Below are positions 23,736 to 32,459 of a stretch of 35,342 nucleotides of DNA, one piece after another; the stretch's first letter is position 1; each line of letters begins with the position of its first letter. The DNA is from Lachnospiraceae bacterium UBA7784 (lineage in GTDB: Bacteria > Bacillota > Clostridia > Lachnospirales > Lachnospiraceae). The notes beneath the pieces were generated by a model that made no database searches, had not been told where the DNA came from, and saw only the letters and a program-made list of their open reading frames with translations. The translations under genes were made by a program, and so were the position numbers. The stretch spans positions 1-35,342 of the forward strand of contig DLDA01000036.1 of assembly GCA_002480925.1 (NCBI GenBank), in the 5' to 3' direction.

Positions 23736-23942
23736 ATGAGAAAATCTATTCAGCCTGAATACTATCAGGCAACTGTTACCTGCAACTGCGGAAATACATT
23801 CGTTACAGGTTCTACAAAGGAGTCGATCCACGTCGAGATCTGCTCCAAGTGTCATCCGTTCTATACAGGCCAGCAGAAGGCTAATAAGGCCAGAGGCCGT
23901 ATCGAGAAGTTCAATAAGAAGTACGGAATCGACAATAAATAA
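23736..23942 (+). CDS. rpmE: Large ribosomal subunit protein bL31
   Basis: A 68-residue ribosomal protein. The N-terminus [20 protein letters not shown] and the zinc ligands C16, C18, C36 and C39 show the zinc-binding form. The HPFYTG block and the basic C-terminal helix [11 protein letters not shown] are typical. The ATG at 23736 follows GAGGTG; an in-frame upstream ATG at 23724 would put the start before the ribosome site and adds four unconserved residues. It is followed by a strong terminator and then by DUF1385, prmC and prfA, a conserved Firmicute order. Confidence 0.96.
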   Translation: MRKSIQPEYYQATVTCNCGNTFVTGSTKESIHVEICSKCHPFYTGQQKANKARGRIEKFNKKYGIDNK

Positions 23943-23949
23943 TCATCAG

Positions 23950-23975
23950 CCGGGGAATCCTCCCCGGTTGTTTTT
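23950..23975 (+). terminator. Rho-independent terminator after rpmE
   Basis: 7-bp GC-rich stem CCGGGGA/TCCCCGG with loop ATCC, extendable by three pairs, followed by TTGTTTTTG. Confidence 0.93.
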
Positions 23976-24019
23976 GTATATGACAATGAGTAAGCTCATT
24001 TGTCATCATGTGAGGTTTT

Positions 24020-24913
24020 ATGGCATACAGCGGAATTGGCGGACAGGCTATAATGGAAGGCGTCGAGATGATAAACGGCACCCGGGGCGCGCTGGCCGTG
24101 CGTCTATCAGACGGCAGCATCCATACCGAGGATATAGATATAAGCCCAGAGCCGGACTGGGTAAAGAAAACCCCTGTTATAAGAGGCATTTATTCATTTT
24201 TTAATTCTCTTATAACAGGGATGGGAAGCCTGTTCAGGTCGGCCTCCTTTTTTGACGAGGAGGATAAAAAGAAAAGCCAGGCGGGTCAGAAGGCAGAAAT
24301 AGGGATCACGCTTATATTTTCATTTGCTGTAGCAATAGCGGTCTTTCTTTATCTTCCTATGTTTCTTTCAGGTCTTGCCAGATCCTATATCAGCAGGAAA
24401 TGGGTCATTATCCTTCTCGAGGGTATCATCCGTATAGTGATCTTTCTTCTATATATATGGCTGATAGGAAAGACGTCAGATATAAAGCGGACCTTTATGT
24501 ATCATGGGGCAGAGCATAAATGCATTAACTGCATAGAACACGATCTTTTGCTTAATGTAGAAAATGTAAGAAAAAGCAGCCGTTTCCATAAGAGATGCGG
24601 GACAAGCTTTATCTTCATAGTATTTCTGATAAGCGTCGTGCTCTTTATGTTCATACGTACAGATAATACTTTTTTAAAGCTGCTATTCAGGCTGCTGCTT
24701 ATGCCTCTTATAGCAGGGATTTCTTATGAATTCCTCCGGGCAGCCGGAAGGTCGGAGGGGAGACTTGTAGATGCTCTCGCAGCTCCGGGCCTCTGGATAC
24801 AGAGACTTACGACAAGGGAGCCGGATGATTCCATGATTGAGGTAGGAATAGCATCGGTAAGAGCAGTATTTGATCCGGAGAAGTTTATTAGAGATCATGA
24901 ATTACAGCAGTGA
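24020..24913 (+). CDS. DUF1385 (YqhQ-like) membrane protein
   Basis: A 297-residue membrane protein. The N-terminal block MAYSGIGGQAIMEGVEM is the hallmark of DUF1385. The middle holds about four hydrophobic helices (roughly residues 95-120, 130-152, 200-220 and 225-242), and between them MYHGAEHKCINCIEHD carries conserved His, Glu and Cys residues that could bind a metal. The function is not established. GTGAGG precedes the ATG. It stands between rpmE and prmC, its usual place in Firmicutes, and its 3' end overlaps prmC by 17 bases. Confidence 0.9.
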   Translation: MAYSGIGGQAIMEGVEMINGTRGALAVRLSDGSIHTEDIDISPEPDWVKKTPVIRGIYSFFNSLITGMGSLFRSASFFDEEDKKKSQAGQKAEIGITLIFSFAVAIAVFLYLPMFLSGLARSYISRKWVIILLEGIIRIVIFLLYIWLIGKTSDIKRTFMYHGAEHKCINCIEHDLLLNVENVRKSSRFHKRCGTSFIFIVFLISVVLFMFIRTDNTFLKLLFRLLLMPLIAGISYEFLRAAGRSEGRLVDALAAPGLWIQRLTTREPDDSMIEVGIASVRAVFDPEKFIRDHELQQ

Positions 24914-25742
24914 ATTAAAATACGGTACTGATATGCTTGAAAAGGCAGCCGTTCCTGATGCAGCCCTTGATGCAAGGCTGCTTCTGGAGGAGGCTGCCGC
25001 CATCGATCATTCACATTTCCTTATGATGAAAGGGGAGCAGGTGGACCCTCGTGTTCATGAAAGCTATGAGGAGATGCTAAGACAGAGGGCAGAACGGATA
25101 CCTCTGCAGCAGATCACAGGCTATACCGAGTTTATGGGCCTGCGCTTTCTTGTAAATAAGGATGTACTTTGCCCCAGACAGGATACAGAGACCTTATCAG
25201 AGTGTGCATTAGGGTATATAGAGCACTTCAGTGAACGCCCTAAGGTACTTGATCTATGTACAGGAAGCGGCTGTATAGCTATAAGCATAGATAAGCTTTC
25301 TGATTCATATGTCACGGCCTGTGATATTTCGGAGGCTGCACTTGATCTGGCGAGAAAGAATGCTGCTCTTAATTCGGCATCAGTAAGCTTCTGTCAGGGC
25401 GATCTTTTTGGCGCTCTGCCTGAGGGGAAAGCTTTCGATCTTATAGTATCTAATCCGCCTTATATAAGAACCGGCGATATAGCAGGACTGATGCCGGAGG
25501 TTAAGGATCATGAGCCTCTTAATGCCCTTGACGGCTCATCTGACGGCCTGCTCTTCTATCGCAGGATAATAGGAGATTCGCGGGACTTCCTTTGTCCAGG
25601 AGGAGCCATAATGCTTGAGATAGGCTTTGACCAGGCAGATCAGGTGGAAGAGATAGCCCGGGGACATGGCTTTACTGATATAAGGACTATAAAGGATCTG
25701 GCCGGAAATGACCGTGTGGTCATCATACGAACCGGGATTTGA
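24897..25742 (+). CDS. prmC: Release factor glutamine methyltransferase
   Basis: A 281-residue SAM enzyme that methylates the Gln of the GGQ motif of release factors RF1 and RF2. An N-terminal helical domain precedes the methyltransferase domain with motif I VLDLCTGSGCIAIS and the catalytic NPPY (186-189) in IVSNPPYIRTGD. The ATG at 24897 gives a family-like N-terminus (MNYSSELKYGTDMLEKA) and overlaps the DUF1385 gene; the ribosome site is weak, so coupling is likely. Its target RF1 (prfA) lies one gene downstream. Confidence 0.95.
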   Translation: MNYSSELKYGTDMLEKAAVPDAALDARLLLEEAAAIDHSHFLMMKGEQVDPRVHESYEEMLRQRAERIPLQQITGYTEFMGLRFLVNKDVLCPRQDTETLSECALGYIEHFSERPKVLDLCTGSGCIAISIDKLSDSYVTACDISEAALDLARKNAALNSASVSFCQGDLFGALPEGKAFDLIVSNPPYIRTGDIAGLMPEVKDHEPLNALDGSSDGLLFYRRIIGDSRDFLCPGGAIMLEIGFDQADQVEEIARGHGFTDIRTIKDLAGNDRVVIIRTGI

Positions 25743-25761
25743 TTTGATCAGGAGAAGACAG

Positions 25762-26823
25762 ATGCTAAGAAGAAAACAGAATGACTTTGACAGCTTCTGC
25801 TGTATTGCTGACAGATGTCCGGACAACTGCTGCAGGGGCTGGCAGATAGTAATAGATGATAAAAGCCTTGAAGGGTACAGCTCATATAAGGGAGAATTCA
25901 GCCAGGAGCTTATGGCAGGCATAGATAAGGACAATGGCCTTTTCAGGCAGAAGGGAAGCAGCTGCAGCATGCTTATGGATAACGGGCTCTGCAGACTTCA
26001 GAGTACGCTTGGAGAGGACTATCTATGTGATACCTGCCGTCTCTATCCAAGACATATAGAGGAGTTTCCTGATATCAGAGAATACTCACTTTCCCTGTCA
26101 TGTCCGGAGGTGGTAAGGATGGTCTTTAAGGCCGGGGACCATCTGGGTTTTACAGAGACAGAGGATAAAGAGGATGATGACTGTGATGATTACGGGGATT
26201 TTGACTATTTCCTTTTCGACAAGCTTGGTTTTCAGAGAGAGCAGATGCTTGCCCTGCTAAGAAGGGACGATATCTGTCTGGAAGAAAGGATGGATATGAT
26301 AGCGAAAGCAGCATTTAAGCTGCAGGCTATGTATGACTACGGAGATCTGGCCTCAATGGATCAGATCGATTATAATGAGGCTTTAGAAAAAAGAGAAGGC
26401 AGGAGAAACGGCTATATCTTCTCCCATGACTATATGATAGAAAGCTTTTCGCTCCTTATGGAGCTTGAGGAAATGCATCCCTCCTGGAGACGGGTACTTT
26501 TGAGTACCCTGTCCTACTGGAGGAGCCGGGATGATCGCTCAAACGAATGGAGAAGCGCCATGTATCCTAAGGGAAGGAGGAAGCTTATCTGCGAAAGGAT
26601 CCTTGAATCCCTGCTCTATACCTATTTCTGCGGAAGCATCTATGATGGGCAGATTTACGCCAGAGCCATGCTTTGTATATATACCTTAAGATGGGTCATG
26701 ATGATAGGAGAGGCGGATGGCGGGCCTGATCCGGAGGAGGCAATGTATATTTTTTCCAGAGAGGCCGAGCATTCGGATAATAATCTGAATAAGATTATAG
26801 GCTGGTTTGAGGATGAGCTCTAG
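25762..26823 (+). CDS. fliB: FliB-like flagellin lysine-N-methylase family protein
   Basis: A 353-residue Cys-rich protein. The N-terminal motif runs from C13-C14 through C19 to C23-C24 in DRCPDNCCRGWQI, and further Cys follow in SCSMLMDNGLCRL and CDTCRLYPRHIEEF. These Cys sets are typical of the FliB family, whose Salmonella member methylates flagellin lysines and is reported to hold an Fe-S cluster. The ATG at 25762 has CAGGAGAAG just upstream. No flagellar gene is nearby, and it sits between prmC and prfA, so another protein substrate is possible. The family is fairly certain; the substrate is unknown. Confidence 0.8.
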   Translation: MLRRKQNDFDSFCCIADRCPDNCCRGWQIVIDDKSLEGYSSYKGEFSQELMAGIDKDNGLFRQKGSSCSMLMDNGLCRLQSTLGEDYLCDTCRLYPRHIEEFPDIREYSLSLSCPEVVRMVFKAGDHLGFTETEDKEDDDCDDYGDFDYFLFDKLGFQREQMLALLRRDDICLEERMDMIAKAAFKLQAMYDYGDLASMDQIDYNEALEKREGRRNGYIFSHDYMIESFSLLMELEEMHPSWRRVLLSTLSYWRSRDDRSNEWRSAMYPKGRRKLICERILESLLYTYFCGSIYDGQIYARAMLCIYTLRWVMMIGEADGGPDPEEAMYIFSREAEHSDNNLNKIIGWFEDEL

Positions 26824-26827
26824 CGGG

Positions 26828-26856
26828 TTGTCTAAAGGTCGTTTGAAGTGTAAAAT
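26828..26856 (+). promoter_or_regulatory. Promoter for prfA
   Basis: TTGTCT (26828-26833), 17-base spacer, TAAAAT (26851-26856), in the 66-base gap after the FliB-like gene. Confidence 0.55.
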
Positions 26857-26888
26857 AAGCCGAAGGAACAGGAGATTAGGAGAAGACC

Positions 26889-27962
26889 ATGTTTGAAAAT
26901 ATAGAAACGCTTCAGATCAGATATGACGAGATCATGCATAAGGTGTCCCAGCCGGAGATCGCCTCGGATGGAGCGGCATACCAGAAGCTGATGAAGGAGG
27001 CCAACAGCATAAAGCCGCTGGTCGATACCTATGAGGAATACAAAAAGGCTAGAAATGACAAGGAGGAGGCTCTTGCCGTCCTGGAGGAGGAAAAGGACGA
27101 GGAGATGCGCGAGCTTGCAAAGGAGGAGCAGGCAGAGAGCGAGCAGAGGATAGAGGAGCTTTCTAAGAAGCTTAAGATCCTTCTTCTGCCAAAGGATCCC
27201 AATGATGAAAAGGATGTGATAATGGAGATAAGGGCCGGAGCCGGTGGAGACGAGGCTGCCCTGTTTGCGTCTGATCTCTACAGGATGTATATCAAGTTCG
27301 CTGAGTCGAGAGGCTGGCGGACAGAGATAATAGAGTGCGAGGAGACAGGAATAGGAGGAATGAAGCAGGTGAACTTTACTGTAAGTGGAAAGGGAGCCTA
27401 TTCTATACTTAAGTACGAGTCCGGAGTCCACCGTGTTCAGAGGGTGCCTGTGACCGAATCGGGAGGAAGGATCCATACATCTACAGCCACTGTTGCGGTA
27501 ATGCCTGAGGCAGAGGAGGTGGATGTAGAGATAGATGAGAAGGATATAAGGATAGATGTGATGAGAGCATCCGGTAACGGAGGCCAGTGTGTAAATACGA
27601 CTGATTCGGCCGTAAGACTTACCCATTATCCTACAGGAATAGTCATCTATTCACAGACAGAGAAGTCCCAGCTTCAGAACAAGAACAAGGCCTTCGCTCT
27701 TCTGCGTGCAAAGCTCTACGATCTGAAGCTTCAGGAGAAGCAGGCCAAGGAAAAGGACGAGAGACTCTCACAGATAGGAACGGGAGACCGATCTGAAAAG
27801 ATAAGGACCTATAACTTCCCTCAGGGAAGGGTTACCGACCACAGGATAGGGCTTACCATGTACAGACTTGACGACGTTATGAACGGGGATCTGACAGAGA
27901 TACTCGATGCCCTTATTACAGCAGATCAGTCGAAGAAGCTTGCAAGGCTTGAGGAGTCATAA
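26889..27962 (+). CDS. prfA: Peptide chain release factor 1
   Basis: A 357-residue release factor that reads UAA and UAG. The codon-reading tripeptide is P187-V188-T189 (PxT form), which marks RF1 and not RF2. The peptidyl-release motif GGQ is at 231-233 in [16 protein letters not shown], the target of PrmC encoded upstream. AGGAGA precedes the ATG. coaBC follows two bases after the stop. Many genes in this window end in TAA or TAG, so RF1 use is normal. Confidence 0.97.
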   Translation: MFENIETLQIRYDEIMHKVSQPEIASDGAAYQKLMKEANSIKPLVDTYEEYKKARNDKEEALAVLEEEKDEEMRELAKEEQAESEQRIEELSKKLKILLLPKDPNDEKDVIMEIRAGAGGDEAALFASDLYRMYIKFAESRGWRTEIIECEETGIGGMKQVNFTVSGKGAYSILKYESGVHRVQRVPVTESGGRIHTSTATVAVMPEAEEVDVEIDEKDIRIDVMRASGNGGQCVNTTDSAVRLTHYPTGIVIYSQTEKSQLQNKNKAFALLRAKLYDLKLQEKQAKEKDERLSQIGTGDRSEKIRTYNFPQGRVTDHRIGLTMYRLDDVMNGDLTEILDALITADQSKKLARLEES

Positions 27963-27963
27963 G

Positions 27964-29151
27964 ATGATGAAGGGAAAATGCATAGTAATAGGAGTCACAG
28001 GTTCGATCGCTGCCTACAAGGCTTGTGATATAGTAAGCTTCCTTAAGAAGCAGGGGGCTGATGTGAATGTCATAATGACAAGGAATGCCCTTAATTTCAT
28101 AAATCCGATCACGTTCGAGACCCTTTCCGGCAACAAGTGCCTTGTCGATACCTTTGACAGGAATTTCCAGTTCAATGTGGAGCATGTCTCTCTGGCAAAG
28201 CGGGCAGATCTCTTTGTTGTGGCACCGGCCTCGGCTGACTTTATAGCAAAGGCGGCAGCAGGCATAGCAGATGATATGCTGACCACGACCTTTCTGGCAT
28301 CGACCTGCAGGAAGATAGTTTATCCTGCGATGAACACCAGAATGTATGATAATCCTATCACTCAGGATAATATAAAGAGACTTGAGCACTATGGTATAGA
28401 TGTGGAAGAGACAGATTCGGGTTATCTGGCCTGCGGGGATACAGGAAGGGGTAAGCTGGCTCCGGTTGAGGATATAGAGGAAAGGATCATGCTTCTGGCA
28501 GCAAGAGATCACGATCTTGACGGGAAACGTGTGCTGATTTCAGCCGGTCCTACCCAGGAGGATATAGATCCGGTCCGCTTTATCACAAACCACAGCACAG
28601 GAAGGATGGGCTATGCCCTGGCACGGGCGGCGGCACTGAGGGGAGCTGATGTGACCCTTGTGAGCGGACCTGTTAGTCTTAAGCCTCCTATGGGAGTAAG
28701 GATCATAAATGTAAGAAGCGCCGAGCAGATGTTTGACGAAATGACAGAGAGATCAGACCAGGCAGATATAGTCATAATGACAGCGGCAGTTGCTGATATG
28801 AGGCCGGAGAAATGTGCTGATGAAAAGATCCATAAGGTGACTATGCCTGACAGCATAAGGCTTGCGTCCAATCCTGACATACTCTCATATATAGGTGAGC
28901 ACAGGAAAGAAGGCCAGATAATAGTCGGATTTTCCATGGAGACTGAGGATCTTATCGAGAACTCAAGGAGCAAGCTTGAAAGAAAGCACTGTGACCTTAT
29001 CGTTGCCAACAGCCTGAGAGAAAAGGGAGCCGGATTCGGCTGCGATACTAATGTCGTTACCCTTATCACGAGGGAAGAGACAAAGGAGCTGCCTATAATG
29101 GGAAAGGATCAGGTAGCAGACCGAATCTTTACATTTATACTTGATATGTGA
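27964..29151 (+). CDS. coaBC: Bifunctional phosphopantothenoylcysteine decarboxylase / phosphopantothenate-cysteine ligase
   Basis: A 395-residue enzyme for two steps of coenzyme A synthesis. The N-terminal flavoprotein CoaC (about 1-180) shows GVTGSIAAYKACD, the active-site His in FNVEHVSLAKRAD, and VYPAMNTRMYDNP. The C-terminal CoaB ligase (about 185-395) shows ISAGPTQEDIDPVRFITNHS, GRMGYALARAA and TAAVADMRP. The ATG at 27964 has GAGGAG seven bases upstream; the longer open frame to 27907 reads across the end of prfA and is not needed. Its 3' end carries the promoter of the next gene. Confidence 0.96.
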   Translation: MMKGKCIVIGVTGSIAAYKACDIVSFLKKQGADVNVIMTRNALNFINPITFETLSGNKCLVDTFDRNFQFNVEHVSLAKRADLFVVAPASADFIAKAAAGIADDMLTTTFLASTCRKIVYPAMNTRMYDNPITQDNIKRLEHYGIDVEETDSGYLACGDTGRGKLAPVEDIEERIMLLAARDHDLDGKRVLISAGPTQEDIDPVRFITNHSTGRMGYALARAAALRGADVTLVSGPVSLKPPMGVRIINVRSAEQMFDEMTERSDQADIVIMTAAVADMRPEKCADEKIHKVTMPDSIRLASNPDILSYIGEHRKEGQIIVGFSMETEDLIENSRSKLERKHCDLIVANSLREKGAGFGCDTNVVTLITREETKELPIMGKDQVADRIFTFILDM

Positions 29152-29157
29152 TATAAT
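29128..29157 (+). promoter_or_regulatory. Promoter for the DegV gene, inside the end of coaBC
   Basis: TTTACA (29128-29133), 18-base spacer, perfect TATAAT (29152-29157). It overlaps the last codons and stop of coaBC and would start the DegV message about 28 bases before its ATG. Confidence 0.75.
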
Positions 29158-29191
29158 CATATCTCGTGTGAAGAAAAGAAAAGGAGAAAAT

Positions 29192-30067
29192 ATGAGCGTA
29201 GCGATCCTTACTGACACAAACAGCGGAATATTGCCTGATGAGGCCAAAAAGCTCGGAGTTTACTCGATCCCAAACCCATTCTATATAGATGACAATCTGT
29301 ACAGAGAGGGAGTGGACATAGACCACAAGAGGTTCTATGAGCTTCAGGCAGCAGGCCATGAGATCCATACCTCTATGGTGATCGTAGGAGATCTACTTGA
29401 TCAGTGGAATGATCTTCTGTCAAGGTACGATCAGGTAGTCTATATACCGCTTTCATCGGGACTTTCGTCGTCATGTCAGACAGCCCAGATGCTTTGCGAG
29501 GATGATGATTATGCGGGAAAGGTATTCGTAGTCGACAACCGCAGGATATCTGTTACCATGCGTCTGTCTGTCCTTGAGGCAAAGGCTCTTGCAGACCAGG
29601 GCAGGGACGGAGCGCAGATCAAGAAATATCTTGAGGATACGGCAGGCGATTCATCTATCTATATAATGGTCGATACGCTCAAGTATCTGAAGCAGGGCGG
29701 AAGGGTGACTCCTGCAGCGGCAGCTATAGGATCACTTTTACATATTAAGCCTATACTTACCATACAGGGAGCAAAGCTCGATAAGTTCGCAATGGCCCGT
29801 ACAGTAAAGCAGGCCAAGCAGATCATGATAGAAGCGATAGCAAAGGATACCCATCAGAGATTCGGTGATCCTGACGGCAGCGGCTGTGTGATCTCTGTCG
29901 CACACTCCAATAATCTGGAGGCGGCGGAGCAGTTCCGTGATGAGATACTATCAGTATTCCCTGACAGGCAGATAAAGATTCAGGAATTATCGACCGTGGT
30001 TACGGTCCATACGGGACCGGGGACTCTTGCATGTACGACTTCGAAGAGTTTCCTGAAAGAGATATAA
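29192..30067 (+). CDS. DegV family fatty-acid-binding protein
   Basis: A 291-residue protein of the DegV/FakB fold, which binds a single fatty acid. FakB members present it to the kinase FakA for phospholipid synthesis. Family marks are the N-terminal ILTDTNSGILPDEAKKL, the loop HTSMVIVGDLL, IPLSSGLSSSCQTA and the C-terminal HTGPGTLACT. AAGGAG ends five bases before the ATG at 29192; upstream in-frame starts lie in coaBC. It has its own promoter. Whether it serves a FakA kinase cannot be told, since no fakA is in the window. Confidence 0.92.
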   Translation: MSVAILTDTNSGILPDEAKKLGVYSIPNPFYIDDNLYREGVDIDHKRFYELQAAGHEIHTSMVIVGDLLDQWNDLLSRYDQVVYIPLSSGLSSSCQTAQMLCEDDDYAGKVFVVDNRRISVTMRLSVLEAKALADQGRDGAQIKKYLEDTAGDSSIYIMVDTLKYLKQGGRVTPAAAAIGSLLHIKPILTIQGAKLDKFAMARTVKQAKQIMIEAIAKDTHQRFGDPDGSGCVISVAHSNNLEAAEQFRDEILSVFPDRQIKIQELSTVVTVHTGPGTLACTTSKSFLKEI

Positions 30068-30068
30068 C

Positions 30069-30083
30069 CGCCTAAGGGCGTTT
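30069..30083 (+). terminator. Weak terminator after the DegV gene
   Basis: Short 4-bp stem CGCC/GGCG with loop TAAG followed by only three Ts. It may be just a local hairpin. Confidence 0.35.
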
Positions 30084-30147
30084 ATATGTGCCGTAATATT
30101 TGCGGATCCCGTCTTTTGCAACGGAGAAGGCCTGGCACGATCATATG
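30083..30147 (+). promoter_or_regulatory. Structured leader upstream of purA
   Basis: GTGCC (30088-30092) pairs with GGCAC (30134-30138), and ATAT blocks flank both arms, extending the stem over a 4-base bulge. Inside it CCGT (30109-30112) pairs with ACGG (30121-30124). A further small hairpin CTGC/GCAG with loop ATGA lies at 30157-30168. It matches no riboswitch class I know. It may be a control region for purA or part of a separate small RNA. Confidence 0.35.
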
Positions 30148-30202
30148 ACATGGGGACTGCATGAGCAGGACCATAAGCAACAATTATTTACAGGAGGTAC
30201 AT

Positions 30203-31498
30203 ATGGTTAAGGCAGTTGTAGGAGCAAACTGGGGCGACGAGGGCAAGGGAAAGATCACAGATACTCTGGCTGATCAGGCAGATGTGGTGATACGTTTTCA
30301 GGGCGGCGCCAATGCCGGACATACGATCGTCAATCAGTATGGAAAGTTCGCTCTTCACCTTCTCCCATCGGGAGTTTTTCATCCAAACATCACAAATGTA
30401 ATAGGAAATGGCGTTGCATTTGATATTGACAAGTTCTTACATGAGATAGGCGATATCGAATCAAAGGGAGTTCCTGAGCCGAAGATCATAGTAAGCGACA
30501 GGGTCCAGGTACTTATGCCCTATCATATCCTCTTCGATACCTTGGAGGAGGCCCGTCTTGCCGGAAAGTCCTTCGGTTCTACCAAGTCAGGAATAGCTCC
30601 GTTCTATTCAGACAAATATGCGAAGATCGGCTGGCAGATAAATGAGTTCTATCAGGATGATGACGCATTGCTCGAGAAGATAGATCATATAGCTGATATA
30701 AAGGATGCACTTCTTGTAAACCTCTATCATACAGATCCGATCGACAGAAAGGGACTTCTTGCCTGGATAAAGGAGAGAAGAGACAGGATAAGGCCGTACC
30801 TTTGCGACGTTCCTAAGTTTCTCGAGGGAGAGATAAAGGAAGATAAGACCATCCTGCTTGAGGGACAGCTTGGCACTATGAAGGATCCTGATTTCGGGAT
30901 CTATCCTATGGTCACCTCTTCGTCGCCTATCGCTGGATTCGGAAGTATAGGAGCCGGAATCCCTCCATATGAGATAAAGCAGATAGTCGTTGTATCCAAG
31001 GCTTATTCATCTGCGGTAGGAGCAGGAGAATTCGTCTCAGAGATATTCGGGGATGAAGCAGAGACTCTTAGAAATCACGGAGGAGACGGCGGAGAATACG
31101 GAGCTACGACTGGACGTCCGAGAAGAGTAGGCTGGTATGACTGCGTGGCATCCAAGTACGGCTGCAGGCTACAGGGGGCAACAGATGTCGCATTTACTGT
31201 CCTCGATGATCTCGGATACTTAGATGAGATCCCTGTATGCGTTGCATATGAGATCGACGGTAAGGAGACGACAGACTTCCCTGTGACAAAAGACCTAAAG
31301 AGGGCAAAGCCTGTTTATAAGACACTTCCAGGCTGGAAATGCGATATCAGAGGTATCCGTGAGTTCCCTGATCTGCCAAAGGAGGCACAGGACTATGTGA
31401 ACTTCATAGAGCAGCAGATAGGCTATCCTATTACCATGGTATCAAATGGACCATCAAGAGACGACATTATTTACCGTGTGAGTCCTCTGAACAGGTAA
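30203..31498 (+). CDS. purA: Adenylosuccinate synthetase
   Basis: A 431-residue GTP-dependent enzyme joining IMP and aspartate to adenylosuccinate, the first step from IMP to AMP. The N-terminal GTP loop GDEGKGK (11-17) includes the catalytic D12, and GGANAGHT carries H40. The ATG at 30203 follows AGGAGGT by four bases; the longer frame to 30161 is in the leader. With PurO and the transformylase earlier in the window it covers the route from AICAR towards AMP, although the genes are apart. A hairpin terminator follows. Confidence 0.97.
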   Translation: MVKAVVGANWGDEGKGKITDTLADQADVVIRFQGGANAGHTIVNQYGKFALHLLPSGVFHPNITNVIGNGVAFDIDKFLHEIGDIESKGVPEPKIIVSDRVQVLMPYHILFDTLEEARLAGKSFGSTKSGIAPFYSDKYAKIGWQINEFYQDDDALLEKIDHIADIKDALLVNLYHTDPIDRKGLLAWIKERRDRIRPYLCDVPKFLEGEIKEDKTILLEGQLGTMKDPDFGIYPMVTSSSPIAGFGSIGAGIPPYEIKQIVVVSKAYSSAVGAGEFVSEIFGDEAETLRNHGGDGGEYGATTGRPRRVGWYDCVASKYGCRLQGATDVAFTVLDDLGYLDEIPVCVAYEIDGKETTDFPVTKDLKRAKPVYKTLPGWKCDIRGIREFPDLPKEAQDYVNFIEQQIGYPITMVSNGPSRDDIIYRVSPLNR

Positions 31499-31527
31499 TA
31501 CACAAAAAGTTCATAATTTAAGCAATT

Positions 31528-31567
31528 AAAAGGCACAGTTTTGATCTAGAATTGAGACTGTGCTTTT
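31528..31567 (+). terminator. Terminator after purA (two-way type)
   Basis: AAAAGGCACAGT (31528-31539) pairs with ACTGTGCTTTT (31557-31567) with one bulge. A-run on the left and T-run on the right would let it work in both directions. Confidence 0.7.
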
Positions 31568-31586
31568 AAGATTGTAAAGGAGAAAT

Positions 31587-32459
31587 ATGCTAAAGGTAGA
31601 AAAACTTACAAAGAGGTACGGAAAGAGAACAGTCGTCGATTCTCTTGATTTCACAGGGAATAAGGGTGAGATACTGGGTCTGTTAGGGCCCAACGGCGCA
31701 GGGAAGAGCACGACTATGAACATGCTTACAGGATATATAGCGCCAAGCTCAGGATCTATCATTTTGGATGATAAGGATCTTACGCTTCCTAAGAACAGGA
31801 AGAAGGTACTTATCGGATATATGCCTGAGATCCCTCCTCTCTACAATGATATGACAGTAGCTGAATTCATGAAATTCGATGCTGAGCTTAAGGGTGTAAA
31901 GAGGGCCTGTCGCAAGGATGCTGTATCAGAGACCATTGAGCGATGCGGTGTAGCTGATGTAGAAAAACGCCTTATAAAAAACTTATCAAAGGGCTACAGA
32001 CAGAGAGTCGGGTTTGCATCAGCCATTATCGGTGATCCCGAGCTTATCATTCTCGATGAGCCGACAGCCGGACTTGATCCGAGACAGATAGTAAATATGA
32101 GGGAAATGATACTATCCCTTAAGAAGGATCATCTTGTCATACTAAGCTCCCATATACTTTCCGAGGTAGAGGAGGTATGTGACCATGTGCTTATCATATC
32201 AAAGGGAAGGCTGGTGCTTTCTGACAATACAGAGCATCTGCTGGAAGAGCACGATGAATCTCTGGAGGATGTATTCCTTGAACTGACTGAGGGCGATGAG
32301 GAGGCTACTGTCACTGATGAGGGGCAGGCCTCACGCTATGAGGACGAGGAGGATATCATCGATGAAGACAATATAGAGGAACTTGAAAAGGACGTGACCG
32401 AGCTCGATCATGCATCAACTGATACAGACGTACAGGAAGGAGAAGGGAAGGACAGATGA
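31587..32459 (+). CDS. ABC transporter ATP-binding protein, Gld/Nos-type
   Basis: The protein has 290 residues. The nucleotide-binding domain has Walker A GPNGAGKST (34-42), signature LSKGYRQRVGFA, Walker B LIILDEPTAGLDP and the switch His in LSSHILSE. YMPEIPPLYNDMTVAEF is typical of the GldA-like branch. After about residue 225 a 60-residue acidic tail rich in Glu and Asp follows, with no known domain. AAAGGAG precedes the ATG. The stop overlaps the start of the permease gene (ATGA), so the two proteins form one exporter. Confidence 0.92.
   Translation: MLKVEKLTKRYGKRTVVDSLDFTGNKGEILGLLGPNGAGKSTTMNMLTGYIAPSSGSIILDDKDLTLPKNRKKVLIGYMPEIPPLYNDMTVAEFMKFDAELKGVKRACRKDAVSETIERCGVADVEKRLIKNLSKGYRQRVGFASAIIGDPELIILDEPTAGLDPRQIVNMREMILSLKKDHLVILSSHILSEVEEVCDHVLIISKGRLVLSDNTEHLLEEHDESLEDVFLELTEGDEEATVTDEGQASRYEDEEDIIDEDNIEELEKDVTELDHASTDTDVQEGEGKDR

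Noticed and set aside
26832..27626. 264-codon open frame on the minus strand, antisense to prfA
   Set aside because: It mirrors a strongly conserved RF1 gene and its translation is Leu/Tyr/His-rich with no recognisable domain, so it is a by-product of codon bias.
27916..28512. 198-codon minus-strand frame antisense to coaBC
   Set aside because: Same reason: no ribosome site, odd composition, fully inside a conserved gene.
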